Shown here: piece by piece, positions 13,987 to 24,507 of the stretch
Numbering within the stretch: the stretch's first letter is position 1
How the letters are laid out: every line of letters begins with the position of its first letter
Source: Microbispora hainanensis
Lineage (GTDB): Bacteria > Actinomycetota > Actinomycetes > Streptosporangiales > Streptosporangiaceae
Direction: 5' to 3'
Assembly (NCBI RefSeq): GCF_036186745.1
Contig: NZ_CP108086.1
Location: forward strand, 3,782,001 to 3,846,000
DNA length: 64,000 nt
Position numbers and translations under genes: made by a program
Notes under the pieces: generated by a model
Databases searched by the model: none
Seen by the model: only the letters and a program-made list of their open reading frames with translations
What the model was told of the DNA's origin: nothing

Positions 13987-15802
13987 GAAGGTGTCCCATC
14001 AGGGCCTGCAGATCGCGCTGATCGAGTCCGCCGCCGATGGCTGGTTCCTCATAGAGGTCGGCAAGTTCCCTCACCGTTGGGTCATCGAGGATACTTCCCA
14101 TAAAAAGTAGCTTGTCCGCCAAACGCTGTTCGACAAGTTCATCGATCGTGCCCTCGGACGCCAGAACGGTGATCCGGGTTTCAGCGTCTGGAGAAAGGCC
14201 CAATCGGTGAATTCGGTCGAGGCTCTGGAGGAAGCGGCCGGCCGCGAAGTCGCGATCGACGTAGACCGCGTCATGGCACTCATGGTGAAGGCTGATGCCC
14301 TCCCCGAGGGTGGCTGGATTAGAGAGCAGCACCATGCAGCTGGGGTCTCTCCTGAAACGCAATATCTCTGCTTCTCGATCCTCTGTGCCGCCGTGGACGA
14401 TGGCTGGCCGGAATTCGCCGAGAATTCGATTTAGAGTGTTCAGGCTTCGAATGAATGTTGACCATACTAGTGTCTTGCGTCCTCGCGCAGCGTTGGCGGC
14501 GACGATCGCAAGCACTTCCTGGTACTTGGGTGACATCTCGTAGTTCGGTAGGTCGCGCATGAGGGTCGAAAGCGGCGAGTTGGCAGGAACGGCCAGCGGG
14601 GGCACTCGGTAAGCGAGTGGCTCATAGCGGGTGGCGCCGACCGCGAGAAGGGCCGGGCTGGTTGCCGCCATGAGCATGTAGACGACTATCTTTCCTAGCG
14701 CGATGAAGTCGGTCTCTGATCCAGCGGCTCGTGCTGAGAACCGTCCTCGAAGTGCCTCGTAGATCTCCTGATGCAGCGGCGGCATGGGTACGAGGCGCAA
14801 GCTGGTCGTTACTGGTGGTAGGCCAAGCTCGTTTTTGGTGGTCCTAGTGAAAAGAGGGCGCAGTACCTGACTGGCCTTGGCGAGGTCGCCACCCCCGACA
14901 GCCTGAACGACCTTCTGTCGCCCATGGCCGGGCCACACGAACCCGAAGAGGTTTTCTAGGTCCTTCGGCCCGTTAGGGGCCGGCGTACCAGTAAGAATAA
15001 GGCGATGCCTGGCTCTTGGTCCCAGAGCTAGGCAGGCGGCGCCATACGTCCCATCAGCACCCAATTTCATGCGATGGGCCTCATCGAGCAGAAGCATGGA
15101 GGGTCTTGCCGCCAGCCACTGGCCTAGGTCGTTTGCTACGCCGTCGAACCGGAGTCGCTCGTAGTTCACGATCAGTGAATCAGCTGATGGATCGTTGTCC
15201 TTGCCGTAGATCTCCATGCGCAGTGGTTCTGCAAGACACTGCTGGTTCTCAAAGAGCCAGGACTCGTAGCAAGATTTGGGTCCTACGATGAGAAGACGCT
15301 CAACCCCCTTGTTGCGCAAGGCATGGAAGACGGCGAGGCCGACGCGCGTCTTGCCGGCCCCAGGCACTGAGAAGTTGGCCCCGTGTCTCAGCGAGAGCAG
15401 CCGTGCGATGTCCCGGATTTGAAATTCGGTGAGATCGCCTATCCATGATGACCCAAGGAGATGCGGCACGTCTTCCGACGCCACGTCGCTAGGGACGCCA
15501 CCCTTGTCAATCCGCTCTCCCATGACCTGTGCGTCGTGGGCAGAGTCAGATGCCAGGGCCGCAAGCTGGGGATCCCAAGTGACCGTTCCAGGCTCAGGCC
15601 AGGACGCGAGGGCGGCTAGGTTCACCAGAAGGTCATCGACATCGACCTCAAGTACACCGGACATGCGCATAATTCCTGTCGGGAACTTTAGCGCTAGCCG
15701 CTTGAGATTGTCCTCGTGATCGCTCCTTGCGTACAGGCGCGCCCTGGCGACACCATCGCCGAATCCAATCTGAAGACTTGCCTTTGTTGCAGTTTCCGGC
15801 AT
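13970..15802 (-). CDS. SNF2-type DEAD/DEAH superfamily 2 helicase
   Basis: A 610-residue superfamily 2 ATPase. The Walker A motif is NFSVPGAGKT (143-152), Walker B DEAH (240-243), motif III LTGTP (270-274) and motif VI QSLDRIHRLG in the second RecA domain; the set fits the SNF2 group of dsDNA translocases. Residues 1-120 are an unrecognised N-terminal domain. ATG 15802 shares one base with the stop of the ParB-like gene (TGATG), and the end overlaps the nuclease gene, so all three products are made together. Likely role: ATP-driven movement on DNA for the ParB-like and nuclease partners. Confidence 0.85.
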   Translation of the reverse strand: MPETATKASLQIGFGDGVARARLYARSDHEDNLKRLALKFPTGIMRMSGVLEVDVDDLLVNLAALASWPEPGTVTWDPQLAALASDSAHDAQVMGERIDKGGVPSDVASEDVPHLLGSSWIGDLTEFQIRDIARLLSLRHGANFSVPGAGKTRVGLAVFHALRNKGVERLLIVGPKSCYESWLFENQQCLAEPLRMEIYGKDNDPSADSLIVNYERLRFDGVANDLGQWLAARPSMLLLDEAHRMKLGADGTYGAACLALGPRARHRLILTGTPAPNGPKDLENLFGFVWPGHGRQKVVQAVGGGDLAKASQVLRPLFTRTTKNELGLPPVTTSLRLVPMPPLHQEIYEALRGRFSARAAGSETDFIALGKIVVYMLMAATSPALLAVGATRYEPLAYRVPPLAVPANSPLSTLMRDLPNYEMSPKYQEVLAIVAANAARGRKTLVWSTFIRSLNTLNRILGEFRPAIVHGGTEDREAEILRFRRDPSCMVLLSNPATLGEGISLHHECHDAVYVDRDFAAGRFLQSLDRIHRLGLSPDAETRITVLASEGTIDELVEQRLADKLLFMGSILDDPTVRELADLYEEPAIGGGLDQRDLQALMGHLRATAA

Positions 15803-17211
15803 CAGTCTTCCCGTGTCGCTGAGAGCAGCCATTCCACACCGTCACCCGGAATGTCGAACGTGCGGCCAGCCTGTCTTGCGAGGCGAATAAGACTGTCGCG
15901 CAACTCAAGAAGGGCATCGTCGAAAGCATCCTCGTCGAGAGCCCGTTTGGCCTTGGCTTCGGCAAATTCCGCGGCACACTGCTTAACGTAGTCAGCAGCA
16001 TCGGTAAGTCGTTCTTGCACGGCTATCTTGCGCTTCTCGAGTTGCGCGTTCTGGCCAGCTAGCTTCACTGCCACGTCGAACGTAGTGCGAGCGGCTTTGA
16101 TCAAGTTACCGGCTTCAGCCTGCTCCTGTGGCCCTAGCTTGTCGCCCGCCACTCTGGCCGCTTCCGCCTGGAGAAGCTGGTCGGTCAGAGCCCGAGCTTT
16201 CTTAACGGCTACTGTCGCGTCAGGGACAGCGACACCGGGAAGTCCCGGGATTACGACTGCACTGGACTCTTCCACCGCAGGGCGCAGGTGTGTCGGCAGA
16301 CGCTCATCTAGGTAACGCTTGTAGAAATCTCCCTCTGCCAAGCGCAGTGAGGTCTTTGGGTAATTCAGCACGACCATCGCCAGCCGCGACTCTCTGAGCT
16401 GCTCAGCGGCTTCAGGGTCGGTTTCGGCCTTCTTGTCGAAGTCGCGCTGCAGCTCTCGGAGCTTTTCCTGGTGTCGTTCGAAGTCGATGAGCCGAAGCTG
16501 GGCACCGCCGCTGGTGCGGCTACGCTCGATCGCCTCGTTGATCATTTGATAGACCCTGCGGTCTTGCTGCAAGGTCTTCACTTTGATATTGAAGTCCCGG
16601 GCGACATCTTCCTCGCGTCGTCCGCTCGCGAGTTCTTCCTCGATGGCAATAAGACGGTTGATGTAAGAATAGTCGCGCCGTTTGTCTTTGCGTAGCTGCA
16701 GTGCGAGTTCAACGCTATTGATATCCCGCCGAGAGGTATCGGCGGGCAGTACGCCGACTCGGATGTCTTTGACACCGAGGTCTCTCAAAGCAGCGCAGCG
16801 TGTGTTTCCGTCGACAAGGATCCCGTCAGGGCTGATGATCCCCGGCTCCCTCTGCCCGAAATCATCGAGCTCGTTCATCAGGGAGGTGTATTCGGGGTCC
16901 GTCTGGTTGGGATCGGATGCCTGCTGGCGCAGAAGGTCATGAAGGTACGCCTGCGCGGCGTCGCTCCACGGTGCCTCTTCCAGAACTCGGTTGCGTTCGG
17001 GGTTCAGAGTTCTCTGTGCCCGAATTCGATGGGTGTCCGGGTTGAAGTAGAGCATGTCGACAGGCATCGAGATGACACGGAGGTGTCTCTGCTCACCGCG
17101 CCAGTCGACCGTGATCTTGGCTCCGTCCTCGGACATGGCCTGCTTGAGGCGCTCCTCGACCAGGCTGCGGATCCTCTCGCCCTCCGGAGGAACACCAAAT
17201 CTCACGGCCAT
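15802..17211 (-). CDS. ParB/sulfiredoxin-fold DNA-binding protein
   Basis: A 469-residue protein, first gene of the three-gene operon. Residues about 45-160 form a ParB/Srx-like domain with GIISPDGILVDGNTRCAAL (VDGNTR at 133-138), the phosphate-binding motif shared by ParB CTPases and ParB-like nucleases. A helix-turn-helix follows (EEDVARDFNIKVKTLQQDRR, near 195), then a long Glu/Lys-rich coiled-coil region from about 240. GGAGG lies 7 bases before the ATG. It is not a chromosome-partition ParB: no ParA partner, and different tail. It probably recognises or marks DNA for the helicase and nuclease. Confidence 0.8.
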   Translation of the reverse strand: MAVRFGVPPEGERIRSLVEERLKQAMSEDGAKITVDWRGEQRHLRVISMPVDMLYFNPDTHRIRAQRTLNPERNRVLEEAPWSDAAQAYLHDLLRQQASDPNQTDPEYTSLMNELDDFGQREPGIISPDGILVDGNTRCAALRDLGVKDIRVGVLPADTSRRDINSVELALQLRKDKRRDYSYINRLIAIEEELASGRREEDVARDFNIKVKTLQQDRRVYQMINEAIERSRTSGGAQLRLIDFERHQEKLRELQRDFDKKAETDPEAAEQLRESRLAMVVLNYPKTSLRLAEGDFYKRYLDERLPTHLRPAVEESSAVVIPGLPGVAVPDATVAVKKARALTDQLLQAEAARVAGDKLGPQEQAEAGNLIKAARTTFDVAVKLAGQNAQLEKRKIAVQERLTDAADYVKQCAAEFAEAKAKRALDEDAFDDALLELRDSLIRLARQAGRTFDIPGDGVEWLLSATRED

Positions 17212-17256
17212 GCAGGCACCTCCAAGCCGGATCGAGTATGTAGAACTCCGGACATC

Positions 17257-18024
17257 ATGATAGAGAGCGTTGACAAAACGCCTAGCATGATCCAGAGGTT
17301 GTACCACCCATCTGGAGAAGACGGAGCAAGACGTATGGCTCTCCCCGCCTGGAACGACCCTGAGCACAAGGCCGGAACGATGGTCAAGTCCGCGCTTTGG
17401 CTCGTACAGGTAGTGGGTGAGGGCAACACGTTCACCAAGGAGCAGGTCCGCGAGGCGTTCCCGGGCGTCTCGCAGGTTGACCGGCGGGTACGTGATCTTC
17501 GTGACTACGGCTGGGTGATCCTCACCAACACGGAGGACGCCACGCTCACAGCGGAAGACCAGCGTTTTGTGAGGGCGGGCGTACCCGTCTGGGACCCCGT
17601 TGCCCGGCGCGCTGCTGCCCCCAAAAAGGCGATCTCGTCCAAGGAGAAGCAGGCGATCCTGCAGCGTGATGACTACATGTGTACGGTGTGCGGAATCTCC
17701 GGCGGGGAGCCATACCTGGACGACTCCAACCAGACCGCCGTGCTCTCTGTCACGCGCGTGGAGGTCATCCTCCCGGACGGTAGCGAGGACGTGATGCTTG
17801 TGACTCAGTGCAAGCGTTGCCGGTCCGGCCAACTCGGCGCGCCTGTTCGCGCGGACGAGGTGCTTGCGGACATCAAAGCTCTCGAGCCGCATGACCTCCG
17901 TCGCCTCAGCCGCTGGATAGAACGAGGGCGCCGAGGTTCGACCCCCCTGGAACGTGCCTGGGTGGCATATCGGCGCCTGCCTGAGGAGGCCAAGAGGGCG
18001 GTCCATAAGGAATTGGACCGCTGA
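17257..18024 (+). CDS. HNH-like zinc-finger protein lacking catalytic histidines
   Basis: A protein of up to 255 residues. The core CTVCGISGG...CKRC (about residues 142-191) matches the zinc-binding CxxC pairs of HNH endonucleases, but the segment where DHIxP and the second His should be reads AVLSVTRVEVILPDG and holds no histidine. It may therefore bind DNA without cutting. The N-terminal part contains a winged-helix-like stretch (FTKEQVREAFPGVSQVDRRV). Starts at 17257, 17287 and 17335 are possible; 17335 has GGAG 9 bases upstream. It is divergent from the ParB-like operon with a 45-base gap. Confidence 0.65.
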   Translation: MIESVDKTPSMIQRLYHPSGEDGARRMALPAWNDPEHKAGTMVKSALWLVQVVGEGNTFTKEQVREAFPGVSQVDRRVRDLRDYGWVILTNTEDATLTAEDQRFVRAGVPVWDPVARRAAAPKKAISSKEKQAILQRDDYMCTVCGISGGEPYLDDSNQTAVLSVTRVEVILPDGSEDVMLVTQCKRCRSGQLGAPVRADEVLADIKALEPHDLRRLSRWIERGRRGSTPLERAWVAYRRLPEEAKRAVHKELDR

Positions 18025-18385
18025 CCAACTGGTCCAGCGCCTGGGCCAGGCTCACGCGGTCGGCCTACTTTCTAACGCCGGAGGCCGGAGCGTTCAGGCA
18101 CTCAACGACCTACGGCGCGGCCCGGGAGTTGCAGTAGATCTAGAGGCCGCGCACTTACTCTCCGGCAGTTGCCATGCGTCCATGCCGTTCCGGTTGTTGT
18201 CGGTGACGAAGTAAGGAGGGGGCGTCCCGGTCGGCACCGCGTAGAGCTCGGCGCAGGCGTCGGCGCTCGCTCTGGTTCGCCTTCAGGTGGAGACGGCGGG
18301 AGAGGCTCTCCATCCTGGCATTCACAAGCCGGTCGGCCCTGCGGCGCCAGTCTTCTCCTTCACCGCCGTGCTGCGTTCGACGCTC
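18025..18385. other. gene-poor gap at the island edge
   Basis: No gene with a credible start and codon use was found. On the minus strand, about 18150-18270 encodes a short open stretch (ELYAVPTGTPPPYFVTDNNR) ending in a stop at about 18100 but without a start, which could be the tail of a lost gene. The gap marks the change from the island to ordinary high-GC sequence. Confidence 0.4.
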
Positions 18386-18435
18386 TTGAGCGAACGCTTA
18401 AATCGGCCTACTCTCACTTTTGAGCGATCGCTCAA
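18386..18435 (+). promoter_or_regulatory. promoter flanked by two TetR-type operators
   Basis: TTGAGCGATCGCTCAA (18420-18435) is a perfect 16-base palindrome; TTGAGCGAACGCTTAA (18386-18401) is a copy with two changes, 34 bases upstream. TTGAGC (18386-18391) and TACTCT (18409-18414) with a 17-base spacer form the promoter, so one site covers the -35 box and the other the transcription start. TTGAGCG-type palindromes are typical operators of TetR repressors. The repressor could be the TetR at 22026, but none is immediately adjacent. Confidence 0.65.
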
Positions 18436-18451
18436 GACGTGAGGGGTGCGC

Positions 18452-19135
18452 ATGGGCCGGTTTGTGTACGTCGAGTGCTTGATCCGGGCCGACATGGAGG
18501 CCCTGTGGGAGCGGACACAGCGCCCTGACCTGCACCAACGTTGGGACTTGCGCTTCACGGAGATCGACTATCTGCCGCGCGCCGCCGACCGGCCGCAGCG
18601 GTTCCGGTACGCCTTCCGGCTCCTGCCCGGGCTCGTCATCGACGGCAGCGGCGTTACGGCGGGAGACCGGCGCGATCCAGGGCAACGGACGTCAGCGCTG
18701 CGCTTCGCCTCCGGCCATCCGCTCTCGCTGATCCGCTCGGGCTCCGGCTACTGGCGCTACGTCCCCACCGACGACGGCGTCCGCTTCATCACCCGGTACG
18801 GCTATCGCCCCGGCTGGGGCAATGCCGTCGACCTCGTCTTCCGGCCGCTCATCGGCTGGGCGACGGCCTGGTCCTTCGATCGGCTGCGCCTCTGGCTGGA
18901 GACCGGCCAGACGCCGGAGCGCTCCCTGTGGCAGGCGCTCGCCGAGGTCTGCCTGCGCACCCTCACGACCGCGATCGCCATCACCACAACCCCGGCGGCC
19001 GTCGCCTGCCTGATCGGAGCGGCGGCCGTACTCCTGCCGCCGCTTCCGTCGACCCCGGCGGCCCGGCGATGCCTGCGCCGTCCGCCCGACCGGCAGGCGG
19101 CGACAGCCCCGCACCCCCTGATGGAGACGCTATGA
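18452..19135 (+). CDS. SRPBCC-like protein with C-terminal membrane segment
   Basis: A 227-residue protein. Residues 1-150 follow the SRPBCC/START-like pattern of a lipid- or ligand-binding cavity (YVECLIRADMEALWERTQRP, then RWDLRFTEIDYLP). Residues about 165-200 are hydrophobic and likely cross the membrane, followed by a Pro/Arg-rich tail. GAGGGG lies 6 bases before the ATG. The stop overlaps the start of the DUF4166 gene (ATGA). It is driven by the TetR-type double operator, so both proteins are probably induced by a small lipophilic signal. Confidence 0.65.
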   Translation: MGRFVYVECLIRADMEALWERTQRPDLHQRWDLRFTEIDYLPRAADRPQRFRYAFRLLPGLVIDGSGVTAGDRRDPGQRTSALRFASGHPLSLIRSGSGYWRYVPTDDGVRFITRYGYRPGWGNAVDLVFRPLIGWATAWSFDRLRLWLETGQTPERSLWQALAEVCLRTLTTAIAITTTPAAVACLIGAAAVLLPPLPSTPAARRCLRRPPDRQAATAPHPLMETL

Positions 19136-19806
19136 CCTCGATTTTCGAACGTGCCCTGGGCTCCGATTTCGCCCGTCTGCACCCGCAACTGCAACGACGC
19201 TTCGGTGTGAGCGTCGCCGACAGGCGGGCCTGCGTGGGCGCGGGGGTGATGGACCACATCTGGCATGCGGGCTTCACCCGGCCGTTCCTCGCCATCGGCG
19301 GGACCCGCAACATCCTGGTCCCCGAGCAGGGCCGGCAGGTGCCGTTCACCATCGAGAACTACCCGTACGTCGACTCGTACGGGCGGGAGACGGTCAGCTT
19401 CGTCCGCGTCTTCGAGCTGCCCGGCCGCCGCAGGCGGTTCGACGCCCAGATGGTGTTCGACCCCATCAGGGGCATCGTCGACTATCTGGGCTCGCACCAG
19501 CATCTGGCCGTGGACCTGGACTTCCAGGTGGACGAGCACGGGGGTCTCGTCATCCGCTCCGGTGAGTTCCGCCTGCACGAGGGCAGGCTCTCCTGCCGCC
19601 TCCCCGGAGCGGTCACGGGAACGGCCGTCGTCAGGGAGTCGTACGACGACGAGGCGGGGGAGTTCCGCATCGGGGTCACGGTGTCGCACCACCGGCTGGG
19701 GCCCATGTTCGGCTATTGGGGCGCGTTCACGGCCCGATATGTCGACGTCACCGAGCACGGCGTGCCCGCCACGATCAAACCTGTACGCGAAGAGGCGCGC
19801 CTTTGA
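19132..19806 (+). CDS. DUF4166 domain protein
   Basis: A 224-residue DUF4166 protein over its whole length: FARLHPQLQRRFGV at the start, QVPFTIENYPYVDSYGRETV in the middle and a final GPMFGYWGAFTARYVDV. The biochemical function of the family is not known; members often occur with NAD(P)-binding or SRPBCC proteins, which suggests lipid or ketone metabolism at the membrane. It is translationally coupled to the SRPBCC-like gene and ends 2 bases before the stop of the convergent kinase gene. Confidence 0.75.
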   Translation: MTSIFERALGSDFARLHPQLQRRFGVSVADRRACVGAGVMDHIWHAGFTRPFLAIGGTRNILVPEQGRQVPFTIENYPYVDSYGRETVSFVRVFELPGRRRRFDAQMVFDPIRGIVDYLGSHQHLAVDLDFQVDEHGGLVIRSGEFRLHEGRLSCRLPGAVTGTAVVRESYDDEAGEFRIGVTVSHHRLGPMFGYWGAFTARYVDVTEHGVPATIKPVREEARL

Positions 19807-19808
19807 CG

Positions 19809-21905
<2,097 letters not shown>

Positions 21906-22025
21906 ATCGCCCCCGCTGGGATGTCCGGGAAGGTCACTTCGGATCTTATGACCGCCGCCGGGCGGGCCATCGCCGGACGCCTGCCACTACGGTGAAGCCG
22001 CGAAACAGGAACGAAGGGGGAGACG

Positions 22026-22661
22026 ATGGCCGACACCCGCACACGGCTGCTCGAAGGCGCCCTGGAGACGTTGCGCACCCAGGGCATCGCGGGGGCCTCG
22101 GCGCGGGCGATCGCCACCGCCGCGGGGGTGAACCAGGCGCTCGTCTTCTATCACTTCGGCACGGTCGACGACCTCCTCGCCGCGGCCCTGCGGTACGGCT
22201 CCGAGCAGCGGGTGGCCGTCTATCGGGCCCGGTTCGCGGCCGTGACCTCCCTGCGCGAACTGCTCGACCTCGGCCGTGCACTGCACGCCGAGGAGCGCGA
22301 GACCGGCAACCTCGCCGTGCTCGCCCAGATGCTCGCGGGCAGCCAGATGGATGGCAGGCTCGCCCCCGCCACGGCTGACGGCCTCGGCATGTGGGTCACC
22401 GAGATCGAGGAGGTCCTCGGCCGCGTGCTGGCCGGCAGCCCGCTCGCGGAGTTCGTGGACGTCGCCGGGCTCGCCCGCGCGACGGCCGCGGCGTTCGTCG
22501 GCCTCGAACTGTACGACGGCGTCGACCGCGACGGCGCGGAGCGCGCGTTCAACAGCCTGGAGCAGCTCGCCGGCCTGGTCGGCGTACTGGAGGACATGGG
22601 CCCGCTCGTGCGGCGCACCGTACGCGCCCGCCTCCGCAAGGCCGGCACCGGCGAAATGTGA
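22026..22661 (+). CDS. TetR family transcriptional regulator
   Basis: A 211-residue TetR-type repressor with the helix-turn-helix at residues about 20-50 (ASARAIATAAGVNQALVFYHF) and an all-helical ligand-binding part behind it. GAAGGGGGAG lies just before the ATG. It is divergent from the kinase-GH6 gene with 120 bases between, and convergent with the oxidoreductase at 22703. It is a candidate repressor for the TTGAGCG operators at 18386-18435, but no copy of that palindrome was seen at its own promoter. Confidence 0.85.
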   Translation: MADTRTRLLEGALETLRTQGIAGASARAIATAAGVNQALVFYHFGTVDDLLAAALRYGSEQRVAVYRARFAAVTSLRELLDLGRALHAEERETGNLAVLAQMLAGSQMDGRLAPATADGLGMWVTEIEEVLGRVLAGSPLAEFVDVAGLARATAAAFVGLELYDGVDRDGAERAFNSLEQLAGLVGVLEDMGPLVRRTVRARLRKAGTGEM

Positions 22662-22702
22662 GGCCGAGAAGTGCGGCGGACAGATGAGCCGGCGCGGTGC
22701 CG

Positions 22703-23665
22703 TCAGTCGACCCTGACGACGTATTTGCCCCGCACCCCGCCCGCCTCCAGCGCGCGGTGGGCCGCCGCCGTCTCCTCCAGCGGGAAGCACCGGTCCACCG
22801 CGGGGCGCAGTCTCCCCTCCGCCACCTCACGGGCGAGGTCGTCGAAGAGCGCCCGCGTGGGGTTGCCGCTGAAGAAGCGCACCCGGCCGCGTCCGTGCAC
22901 GGCGCTGGCGGCGAGATAGCCGAGTGAAGCGGCGGGCCGCGTCAGGTCGAAGGCGATGGTGACCATACGCCCGCCGGGCCTCAGCAGGCGCCGGAAGGCC
23001 CGCAGGTCGGTGCCCGCGGTGTCGAGGACCACGTCGAACAGGCCCAGTTCGCCCGGCGTGACGGTCCGGTGGTCGACGACGTGATGGGCGCCGAGCGTAC
23101 GGACGAAGTCGAGGTTGGCGGCGCGGGCCAGGGCAGTGACCTCGGCGCCGTAGGCCCGTCCGAGCTGGACGGCGGCGTTGCCGACACCGCCCGCGGCGCC
23201 GCGTACGAGCAGTCGTTCGCCGGGGCGCAGCCGGGCCTTGTCGCGCAGCGCCGTGATGGCCGTGGTCGCCACCGGCAGCGCGGCGGCCTCCACCAGATCG
23301 AGTCCGGCCGGGACGCGGCCGAGCCGCTCGGCCCGGACCGCCACATACTCGGCGGCGCTGCCGAATCCGGTGCGGCCCACGACACCCCACACCCGGTCGC
23401 CGACCACGAAGTCCGTCACGCCGGCGCCGAGCGCGGCGACCTCGCCGGTGAGGTCCAACCCCATGCGTTGCGGGAACTTCCGTCCGGTGAGGAGACGGAC
23501 CTTGCCGGAACGGGCGGCCGTTTCTCCGCCGTTCACGCTGAACGCGCGCACCCGCACGAGCACCTCGCCGGGCGCCGGCTCCGGGCGCGGCACCCGGCTC
23601 ACGTACAGCACCTCGGGACCGCCGTATCGGTCGAACAGCACCGCTCTCATCGTGTGGTCGTCCAT
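22703..23665 (-). CDS. MDR-family NAD(P)-dependent oxidoreductase (quinone oxidoreductase type)
   Basis: A 320-residue zinc-free medium-chain dehydrogenase. The N-terminal GroES-like part (FDRYGGPEVLYV, then GEVLVRVRAFSVNGGE) and the nucleotide-binding motif RGAAGGVGNAAVQLG are clear; zinc ligands are absent, as in quinone oxidoreductases. It probably reduces quinones or enones using NADPH. ATG 23665 is chosen over the upstream in-frame start because GAAGGTGAG precedes it. It is divergent from a TetR gene, with a palindrome in the gap, the usual drug- or quinone-induced arrangement. Confidence 0.88.
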   Translation of the reverse strand: MDDHTMRAVLFDRYGGPEVLYVSRVPRPEPAPGEVLVRVRAFSVNGGETAARSGKVRLLTGRKFPQRMGLDLTGEVAALGAGVTDFVVGDRVWGVVGRTGFGSAAEYVAVRAERLGRVPAGLDLVEAAALPVATTAITALRDKARLRPGERLLVRGAAGGVGNAAVQLGRAYGAEVTALARAANLDFVRTLGAHHVVDHRTVTPGELGLFDVVLDTAGTDLRAFRRLLRPGGRMVTIAFDLTRPAASLGYLAASAVHGRGRVRFFSGNPTRALFDDLAREVAEGRLRPAVDRCFPLEETAAAHRALEAGGVRGKYVVRVD

Positions 23666-23726
23666 CGCTCTCACCTTCGCCGTCGGTGGCCGTGCTGGCA
23701 TCGGGCCCGAGCGTAGGCTTCTATGT

Positions 23727-23740
23727 GGACGGCACCGTCC
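23727..23740. promoter_or_regulatory. TetR operator candidate
   Basis: The arms GGACGG (23727-23732) and CCGTCC (23735-23740) are separated by two bases in the gap between the divergent oxidoreductase and TetR genes. This matches the size and symmetry of TetR-family operators and would allow one repressor to control both directions. Confidence 0.5.
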
Positions 23741-23763
23741 GCTTACATCGGAAGTGAGAAACA

Positions 23764-24444
23764 GTGGTGGAGGATTCCTCTCGGATCGCGGGCCAGCGGA
23801 TGCGGGCCGACGCCCGGCGCAACCGGGGGCGCATCCTCGTCGCCGCCCGCGAGGTCTTCGCCGAGCACGGGATCGACGCGCCCATGGCGGCCGTCGCCCG
23901 GAGGGCCGGAGTCGGCGTGGCGACGCTTTACCGGCGTTTCCCGACCCGCGACGCGCTGGTGCGGGCCGCGTTCGCGCACCAGATGCAGACCTGCGCCCGG
24001 GCGCTCACCGAGGCGCTGGCCGACCCCGACCCCTGGAGGGGCTTCCAGCGGTTGTTCGAGACGGTCTGCGAACTCCAGCGGGAGGAGCGCGGCTTCCCCG
24101 CCGCGTTCGTCGCGGCCTTTCCGGACAGCACGGCGGGACACGCGCAGGCTCGGGAACGGACCGAGCGCGACCTCACGACCCTGGTCCGCAGAGCCCAGGC
24201 GGCGGGCGCGCTGCGGGCCGACTTCCACCCTTCCGACCTCATCGTGGCCCTGTTGTCCCACTGTGGTCTGGTCACCGCGCTGCCGCACGACACTGCCGCG
24301 TCCCGGCGCCTGGTGGCGTACCTGCTGCAGTCGTTCCGCGCCGAGGCGGCTCACCGGCCCCTGCCTCCGCCGAGCGCTCTGTCGCTGCGCGATGTCCCGG
24401 TCGCGGCCGACGGCTCACAGAGACCGCGTTCCTCCAGGGCCTGA
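23764..24444 (+). CDS. TetR family transcriptional regulator
   Basis: A 226-residue TetR repressor: HTH at residues about 22-62 (EVFAEHGIDAPMAAVARRAG, then VATLYRRFPTRDAL) and a helical ligand-binding region. The last 30 residues are Pro/Arg/Ser-rich and probably disordered. GTG 23764 follows GGAAGTGAG; a second GTG is next to it. It most likely represses the divergent oxidoreductase and itself through the palindrome at 23727-23740. Confidence 0.88.
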   Translation: MVEDSSRIAGQRMRADARRNRGRILVAAREVFAEHGIDAPMAAVARRAGVGVATLYRRFPTRDALVRAAFAHQMQTCARALTEALADPDPWRGFQRLFETVCELQREERGFPAAFVAAFPDSTAGHAQARERTERDLTTLVRRAQAAGALRADFHPSDLIVALLSHCGLVTALPHDTAASRRLVAYLLQSFRAEAAHRPLPPPSALSLRDVPVAADGSQRPRSSRA

Positions 24445-24507
24445 CGCGAAAATGGGCGACGCTTTCGCTATCGGACGCGGAGCGCGGAATCTCGGCGGCG
24501 CGCCCGG

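Noticed and set aside
15802-17211. Chromosome or plasmid partition ParB
   Set aside because: There is no ParA partner and no parS-like repeat, and the protein is coupled to a helicase and nuclease.
17270-17300. TTGACA at 17270 as promoter of the HNH-like gene
   Set aside because: No acceptable -10 box occurs 16-18 bases downstream, and it lies after one of the possible start codons.
9178-18024. Integrase, transposase or terminal direct repeats for the defence island
   Set aside because: None could be recognised, so mobility is suggested only by composition and gene content.
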